Source of the DNA: Calditrichota bacterium
GTDB taxonomy: Bacteria; Electryoneota; B3-LCP
Reading direction: 5' to 3'
DNA: 46,129 nt
NCBI GenBank assembly: GCA_020051775.1
Contig: JAGVQJ010000158.1
Coordinates: 1 to 46,129, forward strand
Shown: piece after piece, positions 28,592 through 37,871 of the stretch
How positions within the stretch are numbered: position 1 is the first letter of the stretch
Layout: each line of letters begins with the position of its first letter
The notes under the pieces: generated by a model
Database searches by the model: none
What the model saw: only the letters and a program-made list of their open reading frames with translations
Told to the model about the DNA's origin: nothing
Made by a program: the position numbers and the translations under genes

Positions 28592-29251
28592 TCAGAGTGA
28601 TTTTTTGCTGAGATACCAATCCGTGATTTCGATGCCTTTGGTTTTTACCCTCTCCTCGGCGGCTTCGATGGTCAGCGGGGGCGGGATGATGACCATATCA
28701 CCCGGTTTCCAGTTGGCTGGAGTGGCCACGCCTTTGGCGTCGGAAGTCTGCAAAGCGGTGATCAGGCGCAGGATCTCATCCATATTACGACCTGTGGTCA
28801 GCGGGTAATAGATCATAGCGCGGATGTTCTGTTTATCGTCAATGACGAAGACGCAGCGGCTGGTCTCGGTCTTGCTCTCGGCCATGGAAACCATGCCGTA
28901 GAGATTCGCCACTTTGCGATCCAGATCGGCGATGACCGGGAAGGGGATCTTGACGTTCAATTTTTCTTCGATGTTGCGTACCCAGGCGATGTGGGCATAG
29001 ACGCTGTCAATGCTCAGGCCCAGCAATTCGCAGTTCAGCTTTTTCAGTTCCGGGTAAATCTTGGCGAAGCCAATGAATTCTGTTGTGCAAACCGGAGTGA
29101 AATCAGCCGGATGCGAGAACAGGATCAGCCAACTGCCACTATAATCTTCCAGGCGTAACGTACCATGAGTAGTTATTGCTTCAAATTGCGGAGCGGGAGC
29201 GCCCAGTTTGGGCAAGCCAACTGGCGCAGCGATGTTGGTATTATCGGACAT
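28592..29251 (-). CDS. Peroxiredoxin (AhpC/TSA, Prx6-like)
   Basis: GSWLILFSHPADFTPVCTTEFIGFAKIYPEL; start at ATG 29251 (MSDNTNIAAPVGLPKLGAPAPQFEAIT). Confidence 0.92.
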   Translation of the reverse strand: MSDNTNIAAPVGLPKLGAPAPQFEAITTHGTLRLEDYSGSWLILFSHPADFTPVCTTEFIGFAKIYPELKKLNCELLGLSIDSVYAHIAWVRNIEEKLNVKIPFPVIADLDRKVANLYGMVSMAESKTETSRCVFVIDDKQNIRAMIYYPLTTGRNMDEILRLITALQTSDAKGVATPANWKPGDMVIIPPPLTIEAAEERVKTKGIEITDWYLSKKSL

Positions 29252-29357
29252 GGTGAAACCTCGGTTGGGGCTTAGAGAGTGAGATAGTATGATTGTGCTT
29301 CTGTCAAATAATAACGTGAAATTTATCGCAACGTTGGTCATTGCTTGAAAGAGAATC

Positions 29358-30023
29358 ATGGATCCTTACGTCACCGTTCAAACCCTGGCCGCCCGAACCC
29401 AAGTCTGGCTGGAACGCATTGCCGCTTATAACCGGCATCCCCTGGAGCTGAACCGCGGCCATGCGGCGCTATTGGTCGTGGATATGCAGCGCTTCTTCCT
29501 TGATCCCGCTTCCCCTACCTACACTTGCGGCGGCGCCGCCATAATGCCTAATGTGCAAAAAATGATCGCACGTTTCCGGCGGGTCGGGAGGCCGGTGATC
29601 TTCACCCGCCATGTCCACAATCCGGATATGTCGGATGCCGGCATCATGGGTTGGTGGTGGGAAGGTATATGCCGCGAAGGTTCGCCGGAATCGGAAGTCC
29701 ACGATGATCTGGCTCCGCTACCCGGTGAAAAACAGATCCTGAAGCATCGCTATTCAGCGTTCTATAACACCGACCTGGAAACCGTGCTCCGCTGCCTGAA
29801 AATTGAAGACCTGGTCATCGCCGGTCTGATGACCAACCTCTGCTGCGAATCTACGGCCCGCGATGCGTATTTCCGAGATTATCGCGTGTTCTTCCCCGCC
29901 GACGGCAATGGCAGCGTCAACGAGGAGATGCATCTCGCCAGTTTGATGAACATCGCCTATGGTTTCGGGTGGGTGTTGAAAGCCGAAGAGATCATCACCA
30001 AGTTGGAAAATCCCAACGCATGA
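29358..30023 (+). CDS. Isochorismatase-like cysteine hydrolase
   Basis: HAALLVVDMQRFFLDP; KHRYSAFYNTDLETVLRCLKIEDLVIAGLMTNLCCESTARDAYFRDYRVFF. Confidence 0.92.
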   Translation: MDPYVTVQTLAARTQVWLERIAAYNRHPLELNRGHAALLVVDMQRFFLDPASPTYTCGGAAIMPNVQKMIARFRRVGRPVIFTRHVHNPDMSDAGIMGWWWEGICREGSPESEVHDDLAPLPGEKQILKHRYSAFYNTDLETVLRCLKIEDLVIAGLMTNLCCESTARDAYFRDYRVFFPADGNGSVNEEMHLASLMNIAYGFGWVLKAEEIITKLENPNA

Positions 30024-30032
30024 ATTTAGCAG

Positions 30033-31253
30033 GTGAGCGATATGATAATGTGGAAATATCAAAGTCTGGCGCCTCTCTGCGCGGCGATTGGGATCTTTTT
30101 GTCGAGTCCCAGCATGGCGGGCAAAAGAATCCCTCTCCCAAAGCTGGAACCCCGAGTTGCAGCAGAATTGACGACCTTCCTCGACCAAAATGCGCTAAGC
30201 CCGGAAGAGTACGTCATCTCCAAGTTTCAGGATCACGACCTGGTTTTCCTGGGGGAATTCCACCGCATTCAGCACGATGCCCTTCTGGTGCAGAACCTGA
30301 TCCCGCTTCTCTACAAAGCAGGGATACGCCACCTGGGCATCGAATTCGCCTGCGCCGCGCATCAAGCCGATATAGACAGTTTGCTATTCGCTCCAACTTA
30401 TGACGAATCCCTGGCGCGCAACATCTTCTGGCGGCAATGGGTGTTTTGGGGGTTCCAGGAATACATTGACATTCTAAAGGCGGCCTGGCGCTTCAACCGC
30501 AGCCTCCCGGCGGGGCGGCTTCCTTTCCGGGTGCTGGGATTGAACGCACGCATGGACTGGAATTACGTCTGGACACCCGAAGAACGCAATTATCCGGAGA
30601 TCATGAAAAAGGTCCTGCCCGACGGCGATTCCGATGAAGTCATGGCGCGCACCATTCAGCGGGAAATTCTGGACAAAAAAGAGAAGGCTTTGATATATTC
30701 GGGATTTAACCACGCCTACACTCGTTTTCATCAGCCGATTGTGGACGAAAAGACCGGCGAATTGAGGCGTTCTGCCAATACCCGCATGGGCAACCGCATT
30801 TATGACCAGATCGGCGATCGCTGCTTCCTAATCATCCTGCATTCGCCCTGGGAACCGGCGCGCCGAGACGGCCGGCATCACGTATATGCGGTAGAAGGCG
30901 TCATTGACGCGCTCTTCGCCCAGCGCCCTCCGGAAAAACGCCGAGTCGGTTTCGACGTGAAAGGTTCGCCCTTCGGCCGGTTGTCGGATCACACCAGCGT
31001 CTGGAGCCGCAGTTCCAAGGATTTCAGATTGGAAAACTATTGCGATGGATGGATCTTCCAGAAGCCGCTATCGCAGTATGAAGGTTGCACCGTGCCTGAC
31101 GCTTGGTTTACCGAAGCCAACCGGCTGGAAGCCATCGGCCAGATCGCCAACCCGGACCCGCGCGTCAAGCACAAGAACCGCACCGTGGAGTCTTTGATGG
31201 AAAGCTTGCGGGATGATACGAATTTCCAGAAGAGGTTTGAGGAGTTGTGGTAA
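30033..31253 (+). CDS. ChaN/Tiki-superfamily-like secreted protein
   Basis: Signal peptide; DHDLVFLGEFHRIQHDALLVQNLIPLLYKAGIRHLGIEFACAAHQADID. Confidence 0.6.
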   Translation: MSDMIMWKYQSLAPLCAAIGIFLSSPSMAGKRIPLPKLEPRVAAELTTFLDQNALSPEEYVISKFQDHDLVFLGEFHRIQHDALLVQNLIPLLYKAGIRHLGIEFACAAHQADIDSLLFAPTYDESLARNIFWRQWVFWGFQEYIDILKAAWRFNRSLPAGRLPFRVLGLNARMDWNYVWTPEERNYPEIMKKVLPDGDSDEVMARTIQREILDKKEKALIYSGFNHAYTRFHQPIVDEKTGELRRSANTRMGNRIYDQIGDRCFLIILHSPWEPARRDGRHHVYAVEGVIDALFAQRPPEKRRVGFDVKGSPFGRLSDHTSVWSRSSKDFRLENYCDGWIFQKPLSQYEGCTVPDAWFTEANRLEAIGQIANPDPRVKHKNRTVESLMESLRDDTNFQKRFEELW

Positions 31254-31441
31254 AACCGGAACTTCAAGCTTAACAGTAAGGTTTACTGATGCTGAAACGT
31301 TGCAACATGGTAAGAATGACGTGAAAATATCCTTGATTTTTTCTGAAAAAATGCGTAATTTATTATATGGTTTCTAAACCTACATTCAAATTAAACCGAT
31401 AACCCTATATCCTTAATTATCACACAATCTGAAAGTTTCAA

Positions 31442-32107
31442 ATGGGACTCCAGTTGCTACAATTCTCGATTGTTGTTAGAGGCACCCACCATAATCCAAC
31501 AATTATTAACAGGGATTTTCTCAGGATCAGAAATATCGTGCCGGCGGCCTGGGATTCAGAGGTTGATGAGGCGGGAATTGTCACAACGCCAACATTGGCA
31601 CAGGTAAAATATAAAAATGGGATCACCGTACATGTTGAACCAACAGTTGCTCAATTCATTGATCAAAACACAGCAAACCCTCTTGAAAGTAGGATTATAC
31701 CTGCTGTTATCAGTTTCGTAGAAACTCTTCCGCACGTGCATTATGAGGCTGTGGGTTTCAATTTCCATGGTTTATTTGAAGAACTAAATCCAGAGTCTAA
31801 TCTTAAATCACGTTTCTTAAAAGCTGGGCCTTGGGATATTAGTGAGCATCCGGTAAAAACGGTAGGATTAAACTTGGCATATGCTGTTTCCGATGGCATT
31901 CTTAATCTTACTATGGATCCTGTAATCGCTAAACGCCATGATGATCCAGCACAATCTGAGAAGAAAGGGATACTCTTTAAAGCAAATTTCCATCGTGACT
32001 GTTCAGGTAGCGTTCAGGTAGTGGAATCAATCAAGTCTTTTCTTAATAAAATCCCAGATGATTGGAAATTCTATAATACAATAATAAAGGATATCTTAGG
32101 GAGTTGA
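31442..32107 (+). CDS. Hypothetical protein, first gene of AT-rich cassette
   Basis: 221-aa ORF; start/stop ATGA-type overlap with the next gene; no family confidently recognised. Confidence 0.65.
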   Translation: MGLQLLQFSIVVRGTHHNPTIINRDFLRIRNIVPAAWDSEVDEAGIVTTPTLAQVKYKNGITVHVEPTVAQFIDQNTANPLESRIIPAVISFVETLPHVHYEAVGFNFHGLFEELNPESNLKSRFLKAGPWDISEHPVKTVGLNLAYAVSDGILNLTMDPVIAKRHDDPAQSEKKGILFKANFHRDCSGSVQVVESIKSFLNKIPDDWKFYNTIIKDILGS

Positions 32108-32730
32108 GAATGTCAAACGATAGAAGAAATAGCACTTCAACAATTTCCCCCTTCGAATGTAATACGTGTGGTATATTACTAAACCTTGATTGGAAAAAAT
32201 TGCCTCAATTACCAGAGTTTAGAACTAATGTTTGCACTACTGACGAAGATAAATTAACCCGGGAGAATATTTTATGGGTTCAAAAATATTACTCGATCGA
32301 GAAAAAGGCGCTCTCGAGTTCGGAATTAGATTCAATCAGAACAACTTCTAACATTCTCGATGAAATAACTGTTCCAACACATAAAAGTATTGATTTCACG
32401 AAAACTGCTCGAAATGCAATTAATGATCTTTTTATCATCGAAGACGCTACAACTGTTAATGGTTTTATCAATAGCCATACTTACTTGAAAGAATTACTGA
32501 TTGAGGCGAGTGAAGAGATTAAAAAATATTTCCCCGAAGCCGAATTAATACTCGAGGTTATTTCAGATCCTGAATCAGATGAAAATAGTGATGAGCTTGT
32601 CCTAAGTATATTAACCGATCTGGAAGTCCGTGAATCCATTAAAAGACGGAACGAATTTGATCGTGACTGGTGGCTAAAGAATATTAGACGGACAAAAGGG
32701 AATCTCTGTATCGACATAGAGTACAAATGA
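32104..32730 (+). CDS. Hypothetical protein, second gene of AT-rich cassette
   Basis: 208 aa; C-terminus YFPEAELILEVISDPESDENSDELVLSILTDLEVRESIKRRNEFDRDWWLKNIRRTKGNLCIDIEYK resembles partners found next to HEPN-like genes (from memory); ATGA overlap downstream. Confidence 0.65.
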   Translation: MRMSNDRRNSTSTISPFECNTCGILLNLDWKKLPQLPEFRTNVCTTDEDKLTRENILWVQKYYSIEKKALSSSELDSIRTTSNILDEITVPTHKSIDFTKTARNAINDLFIIEDATTVNGFINSHTYLKELLIEASEEIKKYFPEAELILEVISDPESDENSDELVLSILTDLEVRESIKRRNEFDRDWWLKNIRRTKGNLCIDIEYK

Positions 32731-33119
32731 GCTTCTCCTGGAAAGAGTACCTAAACCTTGCCAAAGAGCTGTCAGGCGTATCTTGTCCTAAACCGGACAT
32801 AGAAGCTGTTTCTAGAACGGCGATTAGTCGTGCGTATTATTCAGTTTTTCACCGAGCGTTGTTCTACATAGAAAAGACAGGTGATGATATAGAAAAAAGA
32901 GATGGCATCCATTTGGGGGTAAAAAAATGGTTTTTCAAAAAGGGTGAAATCTCAGAGAATATACGGTTAATTGGTGTTGATTTTGATCGATTAAGAATGG
33001 CCAGAGTGGAAGCTGATTATATCGAACCGTCATCTAAATGTAATATTAAGAAAGCAATTCGAGTTATCGAAGATAGCGAAAACCTTATAAAACGTATTGA
33101 CTCATTTCTAACTATCTAA
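32727..33119 (+). CDS. HEPN-like domain protein
   Basis: SFSWKEYLNLAKELSG...AVSRTAISRAYYSVFHRALFYIEK...LRMARVEADYIEP, typical of HEPN helical proteins. Confidence 0.75.
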   Translation: MSFSWKEYLNLAKELSGVSCPKPDIEAVSRTAISRAYYSVFHRALFYIEKTGDDIEKRDGIHLGVKKWFFKKGEISENIRLIGVDFDRLRMARVEADYIEPSSKCNIKKAIRVIEDSENLIKRIDSFLTI

Positions 33120-33150
33120 GCTCCTACTGAAATTGATTTTTCATTCCCGG

Positions 33151-33174
33151 AACCCCCGCCCCTACGGCGGGGTT
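33151..33174 (+). terminator. Hairpin terminator-like between cassette and gltX
   Basis: AACCCCCGCC-CCTAC-GGCGGGGTTTATT. Confidence 0.6.
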
Positions 33175-33207
33175 TATTGTTCGTGTTCACCAAACTTGAG
33201 GTTTGAT

Positions 33208-34629
33208 TTGTCCACCCCCATCGTCCGCTTCGCTCCCAGCCCCACGGGATACTTGCACGTGGGGGGCGCTCGCACCGCCCTGTTCAACTGGCTCTACGCC
33301 CGAAGTCAAGGCGGCAAGTTCCTGCTGCGCATCGAAGACACCGACCGGGAGCGTTCCACGCCACCAGCCGTGGAAGCCATTTTCGAAGGTTTACGCTGGC
33401 TGGGCCTGGACTGGGACGGCGAGCCTCTGTTCCAATCTACACGACTTGAGCAGCACCGAGAACTGGTGGAGAAACTGCTGGAACGCGGCGCTGCCTACCG
33501 CTGCTTCTGCGACCCGCAGGAGCTTTCCCAGCAACAAAAAGAAATGGAGAAAACTGGAGGCCGGCGGGGGTATCTTGGCACCTGCCGTGATCTAACATCG
33601 GATGAAATCGCTCGGCGAATGACCGCGGGTTTGCCCTACGCCATGCGGTTCAGAACGCCTCCGGGCGAGACCGCTTTCGATGACGCCGTGCACGGCACGA
33701 TCAGTGTGCAGAATGCCGAAGTGGACGACTTTATATTGCTGCGACGCGATGGCACTCCTGTTTACAACGTAGCTGTGGTCGCCGATGATGCTCACATGGG
33801 CGTCACCCAGGTGATCCGCGGCGACGACCACATTTCCAACACGCCCAAGCAGATCCTGATTTATCAGGCGCTCGGATTGCCGGTGCCTCGCTTCGCGCAT
33901 GTGCCGCTGATCTTAGGTACTGACAAGAAACGCCTTTCCAAGCGCCATGGCGCCACCGCCGTGACCGAATATCGAGGGATGGGCATCCTGCCTGAAGCTA
34001 TGCGCAACTTCCTGGCGCTTTTAGGCTGGAACCCCGGCGATGACCGCGAGATCATGTCTCTTGACGTGCTGACCCAGGCTTTCACCTTAGAAGGAATCAA
34101 CTCCAGCGGCGCGGTTTTCGATTTCGCCAAGCTGGAATGGATGAATGGCCGCTACATCGCCATGAAATCTGAAAATGAGATCTGGGCCGGGATGAGACCG
34201 TTCATTCTGGCCTGGTGTGATAAGGAAAGTGTTCTGGCGCCGGAGGATGAGTTGGGTCTGAAACTGGCGGGGCTGTTTAAAGAGCGGCTTCGTCGTTACA
34301 CGGAAGCTCCGGACATGGTGGATTACTTCCTACGCAATCCGGTGACCTACGATGAAAAGGGGATGAAGAAGTTCTGGAAACCGGAAACGCCGGGGCAGAT
34401 GTCGCGGCTGGTAGGCGAATTGGATAAATTAGACGAATGGACCGTTCCTGCTTTAGAGAAGGTCTTCGACCGCGTCTGTGATGAGTTCAATTTGAAAAAA
34501 GCAGACTTGATCCATCCCGTTCGTCTGGCTTTGACTGGCCGCACCGCCACGCCGGGAATGTTTGAGGTGATGGAAATTCTCGGGCGGGAAACCTGCCTAC
34601 GAAGAATAAAAAACAAAGGAATCCATTAA
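33208..34629 (+). CDS. gltX: Glutamate--tRNA ligase, probable TTG start
   Basis: STPIVRFAPSPTGYLHVGGARTALFNWLYAR; KKRLSKRHGATAV; TTG 33208 preceded by GAGG at 33198-33201. Confidence 0.93.
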   Translation: MSTPIVRFAPSPTGYLHVGGARTALFNWLYARSQGGKFLLRIEDTDRERSTPPAVEAIFEGLRWLGLDWDGEPLFQSTRLEQHRELVEKLLERGAAYRCFCDPQELSQQQKEMEKTGGRRGYLGTCRDLTSDEIARRMTAGLPYAMRFRTPPGETAFDDAVHGTISVQNAEVDDFILLRRDGTPVYNVAVVADDAHMGVTQVIRGDDHISNTPKQILIYQALGLPVPRFAHVPLILGTDKKRLSKRHGATAVTEYRGMGILPEAMRNFLALLGWNPGDDREIMSLDVLTQAFTLEGINSSGAVFDFAKLEWMNGRYIAMKSENEIWAGMRPFILAWCDKESVLAPEDELGLKLAGLFKERLRRYTEAPDMVDYFLRNPVTYDEKGMKKFWKPETPGQMSRLVGELDKLDEWTVPALEKVFDRVCDEFNLKKADLIHPVRLALTGRTATPGMFEVMEILGRETCLRRIKNKGIH

Positions 34630-34665
34630 ATTTAATCCAGCCAGTCGAGAACTTGGAGGCCAGCA

Positions 34666-36731
34666 ATGAAGAGTGCTGCCTCGTTATTATTGAGTCTCGT
34701 GGTGTGGTTCAACCCATGTCGTGGTGACCACATCACCGTGTCGGGAAACGTATCGGGTGTCTGGCGAGCGGATACTGTGTTCGTGGCGGGGGAGGTGCGA
34801 GTCCCACCGGGACAAGAGCTGGTGATTCGTCCCGGAGTGAGGGTAATTTTTTTGGCGAATTACAAACTGATCGTGGACAGCAGCGCCGTGCTCCGAGCGG
34901 AAGGCTTGCCGGGGGACTTAATATATTTCACCGCGGGAAACATAGCCATAGGCTGGCACGGCATACGTTTTCTGCACGCTGATGATGCTTCTATCCTGCG
35001 ATATTGCCATCTTGAGTATGGAAAATCTTCAAGCCCTCTTTGGGGTGACCCGGACGGTTTTGGAGGCGCCGCCTACTGTTTTTACTCCAACCTACCATCG
35101 AGCATTGTTCCATAAATAATTGCCAAGCTGATTATGGCGGAGCCATTGCTTGTTCGGATGCCAGTCCCTTCATTGCGTTCAACTCAATTTCCTATAATTT
35201 TTATGAGAATAATCTCCGGGGCGGAGCAATCTGTTGTTGGCCGAACTCAAACCCTGTTATCCGCAACAACGTGATTATGTCCAATCGCGCTGTGGAGGGA
35301 TCGGCGATTTATTGTCTGGATGGCTCTAGGCCATTTGTCTATGGAAATCTAATAACCGGCAACGAGAGCGATGAGGGGACTTCGAATTTCTGTCAAGAGT
35401 CTGATGCTATCATTTCGAATAATATTATTTACAGTAATGCTGGTACCTACTCAGGGGGAATTGGTTGCGTTGCCTCAAGCCCCACGATTAGCCAAAATAT
35501 CATTAGTGGAAATAGTGTTCTGACTGCCTATGGAGGCATTTCGGCGTATTCGGGGTCCAATCTCATTATCCGCTCCAATCACATTATCGCTAATACTACC
35601 GAAAATGGTGCCGGCGGGATATACATTAGTGTTCCTTCCTCCGCGGTGGTCTTCGGCAACTACATTCGTGCCAACACGTCACAGTATCATACCGGAGGGA
35701 TAGAATCTTCCGGCGCCATCATCAGGAACACGGTGTATGAGAATGTTGTTTATGGCGTTCCAGTAGCGGGAGGTATAAAGTGTACGGGTAATGGGTTCGT
35801 CGCCCATTGCATAATTTGGAACAACACCAATCCACAAATTTGGGGTGGCAATACTAATTATTCGGATATCCAGGGCGGTTATCCTGGCTTTGGTAACCTC
35901 AACCAGTACCCCGCCTTCGTGGACAGCGCCCACGACGACTATCGTCTGTTATGGGGTTCTCCGTGCATAGATAGCGGTCATCCGGATTCTTTAGATCCTG
36001 ATGGCACCCGCGCCGATATAGGCGCTTTCTACTTCGATCAGTCTGTATCCGTGCGGGTGCTGCTGACCCCTCATCAGATTCCCTATGTTATCCCCGCCAC
36101 CGGGGGCAGTTTGAATTTCACCATCCGCCTGGATAACTGGACCAGCGCTCCGCATATCGCCACTGTCTGGTGCGACGTTACTCTACCCGACAGCAGCATT
36201 TTCGGCCCGGTCTTGGGTCCGGCAACGGTGTCGATTCCAGCCAATACCATGCTGGCTCGAGTGCGCACCCAGAGCTTCCCAGCTGCTGCTCCCTTAAGCG
36301 TATATCACTACAACGCCTATGCCGTCGTTGAGGGCGACACTGGCAAGGACAGCTTTATGTTCGGGAAGCTGGGCAACCAGCTACTGCGGGCTGGCAGTTG
36401 GACGAACATCGGCGAATCTCTTAAGGCTTTCGAGTTGGGCGAGTCAATGGCTGCGCCAGTTCAGCCTGCGGCGTTTGCTCTCTATCCGTCTACCCCTAAT
36501 CCTTTCAATCCGATAACTCTGATCCGATTCCACTTATCAGAAGCTGGGCAAATCTGTCTACGGGTCAATGATATTACCGGCGGGTTAGTATCCACACTGA
36601 TAAATGGCTGGCGAGGGGTCGGTTCCCACGAAGTGACCTTTGACGGGTCGAACCTCGCTTCCGGAATTTACTTCTACACTCTGAAGGCAGGACCGAAAAC
36701 TGCCTCAGGTAAAATGGTTTTAATGAGGTAA
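34666..36731 (+). pseudogene. Right-handed beta-helix protein with C-terminal T9SS-type-A-like sorting domain, interrupted by a 1-nt frameshift near 35091
   Basis: ORF 34666-35115 and ORF 35271-36731 join into one reading after restoring one C: YCFYSN-PTIEHCSINNCQADYGGAIACSDASPFIAFNSISYNFYENNLRGGAICC... Confidence 0.85.
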
Positions 36732-36755
36732 TCTGTCTGTTAATGATAATAATCG

Positions 36756-36781
36756 AAGGGCGGTTCACCCGAACCGCCCTT
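36756..36781. terminator. Hairpin terminator between convergent genes
   Basis: AAGGGCGGTTC-ACCC-GAACCGCCCTT, 11-bp perfect stem. Confidence 0.75.
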
Positions 36782-36801
36782 AATTGTTCCTATGTTGCTT
36801 C

Positions 36802-37677
36802 TCATCCCGATAATACTTCCTCCAACACCCGCTCAATCCCCTTGTATTCCAGATCCAGTTCCCGGTAGATAACATCGCTGGTCGGGAATGCTTTCTCCTG
36901 CAACATGATGAGCTGCTCCTGAGTGATGGGAAAGAAGGGAAAGGTATCCAACCAGCCGGCCAGGACGCTTAAAGGTCTTTGAGGTATCTTGACGAACACG
37001 GGGTTTCGGTCGTTTTGTGAGGCGATTTTGTTCAGCAGCAAGCGGTACGATACCGTATCGCCGCCCAGATCGTAGATCTTGCTGATGGAAGTGTCGCGTT
37101 CCAGCGCATTGGCAAAGGCCTGCGCGACGGTGCTGACGGTCACCGGTTCCATCAAAGAATTGCCATTACCGGGGAGAGGAATGATCCCAAGGCGAATCAT
37201 TCCCTGCATCATCTTGGTAAATTCACCATCCTGCCCCAAGATCGTCGAGGGCCGGAAGATGGTCCAATTTAACTTGGACGATTTCACCAATTCTTCCGCG
37301 CGGGCTTTGGTACGTTGGTATAACGCCCCGGAACGATACCCCCATCCCAAAGCGCTCTGATGCAGGAATCGGGTGATGCCGGCTTTTTGACATGCTTCCA
37401 GCACGTTGCGAGTGCCGTCCACGTGCACGCGCTTGAATGTGATCCCCTTTTGGGGGAATTCCCGGATGATGCCCACCAGATGAATGGCGGCCTGGCATCC
37501 TGCCAGCTTTTCCAGCGGAAAAGTTTCCGGTCGCGTGACGTCACCCAGTATTTCGCCGGCTCCCGGCACGGACCCAATCCGGCGCACCAGCGCTACCAGC
37601 TCGTGCCCCCGATTCTGTAATTCTTCGACGATAGGGCGCCCGACAAACCCTGTGCCGCCCGTGATGAAGACCTTCAT
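36802..37677 (-). CDS. NAD(P)-binding SDR/NDUFA9-like epimerase-type protein
   Basis: MKVFITGGTGFVGRPIVEELQNRGHELVALVR; FLHQSALGWGYRSGALYQRTKARAEELVKSSKLNWTIFRPSTILG. Confidence 0.88.
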   Translation of the reverse strand: MKVFITGGTGFVGRPIVEELQNRGHELVALVRRIGSVPGAGEILGDVTRPETFPLEKLAGCQAAIHLVGIIREFPQKGITFKRVHVDGTRNVLEACQKAGITRFLHQSALGWGYRSGALYQRTKARAEELVKSSKLNWTIFRPSTILGQDGEFTKMMQGMIRLGIIPLPGNGNSLMEPVTVSTVAQAFANALERDTSISKIYDLGGDTVSYRLLLNKIASQNDRNPVFVKIPQRPLSVLAGWLDTFPFFPITQEQLIMLQEKAFPTSDVIYRELDLEYKGIERVLEEVLSG

Positions 37678-37871
37678 GATGAACCGCAAGTTAATGTTAC
37701 ACAATTGCTACGGTGAAGTTGATTAGATTGATGGAAATACTAAGCTATTTATTTCACAAGCAAAACCGCACAATTTGTTTGATATTGCGTCCCTGGTTGC
37801 TTATATTGAAAAGCTGACGATCTTTTCCTATAAAATTTCCTTTTATCCCATTAAAAACAGCAGGAGTCAAT

